Assembly: GCF_029919255.1 (NCBI RefSeq)
Contig: NZ_CP123991.1
Span: forward strand, 1,853,110 to 1,917,109
Direction of reading: 5' to 3'
Source: a cyanobacterium endosymbiont of Epithemia clementina EcSB
Lineage (GTDB): Bacteria; Cyanobacteriota; Cyanobacteriia; Cyanobacteriales; Microcystaceae
DNA: 64,000 bases
The notes under the pieces were generated by a model. The model worked only from the letters and a program-made list of their open reading frames with translations. It was not told where the DNA came from and did not search any database. The translations under genes were made by a program, and so were the position numbers. Below, one piece after another: positions 60,691-64,000 of the stretch (its first letter is position 1; every line of letters begins with the position of its first letter).

Positions 60691-61425
60691 ATGACTGCTA
60701 ACAGCCAATTTATCTCTGTCAAAGCTTTACAAGCTTTGATGAGACGGGGTTTAACTCCCTCGTTGTCCCAAAGAAGATATCAAAGGTCATGGTCACAGAC
60801 TTTATTAGATGGAGATGTTACCAAGCGAGTCTTTGATATTAGTTTTTCTCTCTTTGTCTTGATTTTCTTTTCTCCGCTCTATCTGATTTTAGGGTTATTA
60901 ATCGCTGTCAGTTCTCCTGGCCCCATTTTTTATATCCAGGAGAGGGCTGGTAAAAATTTTAAGAAGTTCGGTTGTATTAAATTCCGAACTATGGTTCATA
61001 ATGCTGATGAGGTTCTAGAGTCGATGATGGCCAACTCCCCTCAGATGCGGGCTGAGTTTGAAAATAACTTTAAACTTAGAGACGATCCACGAATTACTTG
61101 GATTGGAAAATTTTTGCGTTTAACTAGCTTAGATGAATTTCCTCAATTCTGGAATGTTCTCAAGGGGAATATGAGTGTCGTCGGTCCGCGACCTTTAGTT
61201 CCTGAAGAACTCTGTAAATACGGGAATCGTATTGATAAGGTTCTGACAATTCGTCCTGGAATTACGGGTTTATGGCAAGTTTCAGGGCGCAATGATATCC
61301 CTTATCCCCAACGGGTTCAAATCGATGTCTACTATGTAAACTACCGCAATTGGTTAATGGATCTTTGGGTGATGGTTAAAACCATTGAAGTTGTTATTTT
61401 CCCTAGAAATAACGGAGCTTACTAA
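60691..61425 (+). CDS. Polyprenyl-phosphate sugar-1-phosphate transferase
   Basis: It transfers a sugar-1-phosphate from a nucleotide sugar onto undecaprenyl phosphate, starting exopolysaccharide or O-antigen units. The 244-residue protein has the WbaP/WcaJ/PglC core: KRVFDISFSL with a membrane helix (about 50-75), SPGPIFYIQERAGKNFKKF, KFRTM, LRLTSLDEFPQFWNV with the catalytic Asp-Glu, GNMSVVGPRPLV and RPGITGLWQVSGRN. The start has AAGGAG 5 bp upstream. Followed by a strong terminator. It may use GDP-fucose pathway sugars only indirectly. Confidence 0.93.
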   Translation: MTANSQFISVKALQALMRRGLTPSLSQRRYQRSWSQTLLDGDVTKRVFDISFSLFVLIFFSPLYLILGLLIAVSSPGPIFYIQERAGKNFKKFGCIKFRTMVHNADEVLESMMANSPQMRAEFENNFKLRDDPRITWIGKFLRLTSLDEFPQFWNVLKGNMSVVGPRPLVPEELCKYGNRIDKVLTIRPGITGLWQVSGRNDIPYPQRVQIDVYYVNYRNWLMDLWVMVKTIEVVIFPRNNGAY

Positions 61426-61485
61426 TTAATTGGGTTATTTATTTTAGTAATAAAATCTCTCAATTAAGAATTTCATTAGACCAGA

Positions 61486-61525
61486 AACTTCCGTTAACCA
61501 TCAAGGTTAAGGGGAGTTTTTTTTT
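61486..61525 (+). terminator. Strong terminator of the sugar-transferase gene
   Basis: AACTTCCGTTAACC (61486-61499) pairs with GGTTAAGGGGAGTT (61505-61518) over 14 positions with one mismatch and one G-T; the strand continues in T to 61525. It starts 61 bp past the stop. Confidence 0.85.
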
Positions 61526-62340
61526 AAGCTAGAAAAAAAGTTAGAACTTAGGTGAATTTTAAACCCTCCATTATCTATCTCAATTACCAATTATGTATGA
61601 CAAAGTCTTTTGTTTAGAAGAAATATTCTTTGACTGTCTTGTCAATAGATAAAACCATAGACAAGGTCGTATTCTAGATTCTCTATCCTGGGAACGCACC
61701 GGAGAATGTAGCTTGTGCTTTTTCTTTGGTTGTGGGAACATCAGGACCGACCCATTCATCTAGCTGAAAAAACATATATTTCATATATTTCGAAAAATAA
61801 AGATCCTGTTAATATCAACTGGTGACCTGTGTTCTAGCTCAATTTAGGGAGGGCAATGTTTCTGATTAAAAACTTATTACAGTAGGCCGATTGATATCAT
61901 TAAACGTTTAGATAAAGACATTTAATGGCTATTTAGCACAGACAATTTCAAGGGAATTGCCCAACAATTATCTCAAGTCTCAGGGATATTGGTCACAGCA
62001 GAGAGAAAAAACTGTAAATATTATTTGAGAGAGACTCATAGATAAAGTAGATGCTTTTGGAGTAAATGTAAAAAAGAGTAGGGGATAGTTTTGTTGCTGG
62101 TTTTATTCGTCAATGTTGTTTAAACGGTTATCCTCTATACCAATGCCATTGGTACATTAATCACCACTCAACCTGAAGCGAGCTCTACTTAACTGTCTCA
62201 GCAACTTGTTGCTGAGACAGTTAAGCTTCTAAAGCTTTACATATCAGATTATGTTTTTATTGTATCTTAGACTTACATACCTTAATCAAGGGAAGTTTTA
62301 GGCAAAGAAATGACCTAATTTCTCTTATTAACTAAATCTC
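61526..62340. other. 0.8 kb spacer before coaD
   Basis: No intact gene. Scraps such as GIAQQLSQVSGILVTAE (near 61950) and FVAGFIRQCCLNGYPLYQ (near 62090) show degraded genes. A hairpin lies at 62188-62225. Confidence 0.55.
62188..62225. repeat. Perfect 18-bp hairpin upstream of coaD
   Basis: CTTAACTGTCTCAGCAAC and its exact complement around 2 nt (TT). It is 115 bp before the coaD start, in remnant DNA. No T-run beyond it. Confidence 0.8.
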
Positions 62341-62826
62341 GTGATTGCAATTTATCCTGGCAGTTTTGATCCCATTACCCTTGGTCATCTTGACATTATT
62401 GAACGGGGGGGAAAGTTGTTTGAGCAAATTATTGTTGCTGTGTTATGCAACCCGAATAAACATCCGTTATTTTCTGTAGAAAAGCGCGTTGAACAAATTC
62501 GTGAATGCACCAAACATTTAACTAATGTTAGAGTTGATAGTTTTACTGGACTCACAGTAGACTATGCTAGATTACGTAGCGCTGGGGTTTTGTTAAGAGG
62601 GTTAAGAGTTTTATCAGATTTTGAGAAAGAACTCCAAATGGCCCACACCAATAAAACACTTTCCGAAGAAATAGAAACCGTCTTTTTAGCGACAACCACT
62701 GAATATAGTTTCTTAAGTAGTAGTAATGTTAAAGAAATTGCACAATTTGGCGGATCTATCTCCCATTTAGTTCCTGAAAATGTAGCTAGAGATATTTATC
62801 GGTACTATCGTGAAAGTCAATCATAA
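62341..62826 (+). CDS. coaD: Phosphopantetheine adenylyltransferase
   Basis: It adenylates 4'-phosphopantetheine to dephospho-CoA, the next-to-last step of CoA synthesis. The 161-residue protein is complete: [11 protein letters not shown] with the TxGH nucleotide motif (13-16), LRGLR (85-89), and SSSNVKEIA (126-134). Start is GTG at 62341; no strong ribosome site. Its 3' half (from residue 80) is duplicated 910 bp downstream. The first copy has the family-standard residues at sites where the second differs ([21 protein letters not shown]), so this is the functional one. Confidence 0.95.
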   Translation: MIAIYPGSFDPITLGHLDIIERGGKLFEQIIVAVLCNPNKHPLFSVEKRVEQIRECTKHLTNVRVDSFTGLTVDYARLRSAGVLLRGLRVLSDFEKELQMAHTNKTLSEEIETVFLATTTEYSFLSSSNVKEIAQFGGSISHLVPENVARDIYRYYRESQS

Positions 62827-62873
62827 TTTACTGTTTTTGAGAGTCTATTAACCTAATCTCTAGGCTACTCTCT

Positions 62874-63485
62874 ATGCTACGCCGAAATTCATCATCCCGT
62901 AATGAAACGGTCAACCATCAAAATAAGGTTATGACCAATCGCCGAGAAGTTGATTTTGATATTCAACAAGAACTTGCTCGCCTTCAGGAAATGATTTACG
63001 AAAGTTTTCATATTCCTTTAACACGATGGACAATGATTGATGAAGCAAAATTAATCGATCAACTCGATCTCATTGGAGATAAACTTCCTGAGTCAATTCG
63101 CCAAGCTTTAATGGTTCTCGATCAAGAAGAGCAACTCTTAACAGAAGCAGAAGCTTACGCACAACAGGTTATTCAATCAGCTAAGCAACAAGCAGCGCAA
63201 ATTTTGGATGAGACACGGATCATCCAACAAGCACAACAAGAAGCCAATCAACTACGGCAACAGGTTCAGCAAGACTGTGAGACAATACAGAAACAAACTG
63301 TAGCAGAAATGGAACAGTTACGCCAATTAACAACGGCGGAAATGCAAAAATTATGTCAGCAAAGTTTTGCAAAATCTCAAAAACTTCAGGAGGATGCCGA
63401 TAGTTATACTGATGGGGTGCTCACACAGCTAGAACAAGAACTTAACAGTATGCTTAATGTAATTCGTAATGAATGTAATTCGTAA
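62874..63485 (+). CDS. Coiled-coil protein (cyanobacterial coaD neighbour), 3' end altered
   Basis: A 203-residue soluble helical protein of a kind often next to coaD in cyanobacteria; annotated at times as DivIVA-like or ATP-synthase-b-like, with no known function. N-terminus [11 protein letters not shown], a conserved block ([20 protein letters not shown], about 28-47), then a long Gln/Glu-rich coiled coil (about 88-190). As I recall, relatives end MLxVIRNGRQ; here it ends [11 protein letters not shown] because a 16-bp direct repeat and the duplication joint replace the natural end. TAA overlaps the next ATG (TAATG). Confidence 0.8.
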   Translation: MLRRNSSSRNETVNHQNKVMTNRREVDFDIQQELARLQEMIYESFHIPLTRWTMIDEAKLIDQLDLIGDKLPESIRQALMVLDQEEQLLTEAEAYAQQVIQSAKQQAAQILDETRIIQQAQQEANQLRQQVQQDCETIQKQTVAEMEQLRQLTTAEMQKLCQQSFAKSQKLQEDADSYTDGVLTQLEQELNSMLNVIRNECNS

Positions 63486-63487
63486 TG
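63456..63487. repeat. 16-bp tandem direct repeat at the duplication joint
   Basis: AATGTAATTCGTAATG at 63456-63471 and again at 63472-63487, exactly abutting the start of the second coaD segment at 63488. It shifts the frame of the coiled-coil gene and supplies its stop and the ATG of the coaD fragment. Confidence 0.88.
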
Positions 63488-63736
63488 AGCGCTGGGGTTT
63501 TGTTAAGAGGGTTAAGAGTTTTATCAGACTTTGAGAAAGAACTCCAAATGCCCCACATCAATAAAACACTTTCCGAAGAAATAGAAACCGTCTTTTTAGC
63601 GACAACCACTGAATATAGTTTCTTAAGCAGTAGTAATTTTAAAGAAATTGCACAATTTGGCGGATCTATCTCCCATTTAGTTCCTGGAAATGTAGCTAGA
63701 GATATTTATCGGTACTATCGTGAAAGTCAATCATAA
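63485..63736 (+). pseudogene. Headless second copy of coaD
   Basis: An open 83-codon frame equal to coaD residues 80-161 behind a new ATG. It keeps LRGLR and the SSSN block but lacks the first 79 residues with the TxGH nucleotide motif, so cannot adenylate. Differences from the intact copy are T>I/A>P in MPHINKTL, V>F in SSSNFKE and E>G in PGNVARD, all amino-acid changing, as expected without selection. It could still be translated as it overlaps the upstream stop. Confidence 0.85.
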
Positions 63737-63771
63737 TTTATACTTTTTGAGAGTCTATTAACCTAATCTCT

Positions 63772-64000
63772 ATGCTACGCCGAAATCCATCATCCCGTAA
63801 TGAAACGGTCAACCATCAAAATAAGGCTATGACCAATCGCCGAGAAGTTGATTTTGATATTCAACAAGAACTTGCTCGCCTTCAGGAAATGATTTACGAA
63901 AGTTTTCATATTCCTTTAACACGATGGACAATGATTGATGAAGCAAAATTAATCGATCAACTCGATCTCATTGGAGATAAACTTCCTGAGTCAATTCGCC
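63772..64000 (+). CDS. Second copy of the coiled-coil gene (cut by window end)
   Basis: The first 76 codons ([20 protein letters not shown]...) match the copy at 62874 except S>P and V>A. Given how the duplication was made, this downstream copy should keep the natural C-terminus and so be the complete gene; that lies outside the window. Confidence 0.75.
   Translation, partial: MLRRNPSSRNETVNHQNKAMTNRREVDFDIQQELARLQEMIYESFHIPLTRWTMIDEAKLIDQLDLIGDKLPESIR

Larger units (their letters stand above)
62578..64000. repeat. Tandem duplication, unit about 910 bp (right edge open)
   Basis: The stretch from AGC at 62578 (middle of coaD) to 63487 recurs from 63488 to the window end. The two coaD segments are offset by exactly 910 bp; after a 12-bp deletion the coiled-coil starts are offset by 898. 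Differences are few, so the duplication is fairly young or kept similar. Confidence 0.93.

Noticed and set aside
63485-63736. A separate small CoaD-like gene
   Set aside because: It is the duplicated 3' half of coaD without the nucleotide motif, with only amino-acid-changing differences.

Overview
The window is a cyanobacterial chromosome segment in an advanced state of gene loss. The evidence for cyanobacteria: phycocyanobilin:ferredoxin oxidoreductase (pcyA), a PAP/fibrillin protein, an FtsH2-type protease, a DUF3172 protein, a DUF1400 hydrolase, a broken NTRC gene and seven exact HIP1 octamers (GCGATCGC, all inside genes except one). The DNA is AT-rich. The CDS I list sum to only about 41 kb of 64 kb; the rest is long AT-rich spacers holding gene and transposase remnants. 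This fits a cyanobacterium becoming an obligate endosymbiont. The relatives of Crocosphaera/Cyanothece living in diatoms (spheroid bodies) are the best match I can suggest; UCYN-A is also low-GC but more compact. The assignment is an inference, not proven by any one gene.

Layout. 1-6.4 kb: recF N-terminus, a 2 kb spacer with an IS630-like remnant, fumC, then gmd and the GDP-fucose synthase gene. 6.9-13.7 kb: a class A penicillin-binding protein, eno, a dead two-repeat DUF3887-like gene, a tiny tatA, pcyA and a fibrillin gene. 14.5-20.7 kb: mrp-rodA, a short conserved gene, sppA-aroH and a PLP decarboxylase carrying an in-frame minisatellite. 21-28.5 kb: a zinc section (COG0523 GTPase with a His-rich loop, then znuA-znuC-znuB) around a DUF1400 hydrolase. 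30-33.1 kb: lnt and a pseudogene of NTRC. 33.5-41.8 kb: a Tat-signal NrtA/CmpA-like lipoprotein, small conserved proteins, ftsH2 and a VWA protein. 42.7-53.8 kb: an MscS channel, hemE, an epimerase, a DUF697-type GTPase, a Ca2+/H+ antiporter, DUF3172 and glmS. 56-64 kb: mreBCD, ssb, an exopolysaccharide glycosyltransferase pair, coaD and a coiled-coil gene caught in a tandem duplication.

How it fits together. What survives is housekeeping: wall synthesis and shape (PBP, RodA, MreBCD, GlmS), glycolysis and TCA (Eno, Fum), cofactors (HemE, CoaD, PcyA), envelope export (TatA, Lnt, SppA), metal supply (ZnuABC, COG0523) and ion/osmotic control (MscS, CaxA). Losses include the NTRC redox hub and several small unidentified genes; inserted sequences (two ISL3-type and two IS630-type remnants) are all dead.

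The most unusual structures are: the 910-bp tandem duplication at the right edge, which made a headless coaD copy and a tail-altered coiled-coil gene; the NTRC pseudogene, where the first active-site Cys codon has become TGA; and a series of long perfect hairpins, each of different sequence, many just 3' of genes (30-bp arms at 11681-11747, 25-bp arms at 22375-22429). I found no CRISPR array, tRNA, rRNA or intact transposase. I did not find a clearly new multi-gene system.
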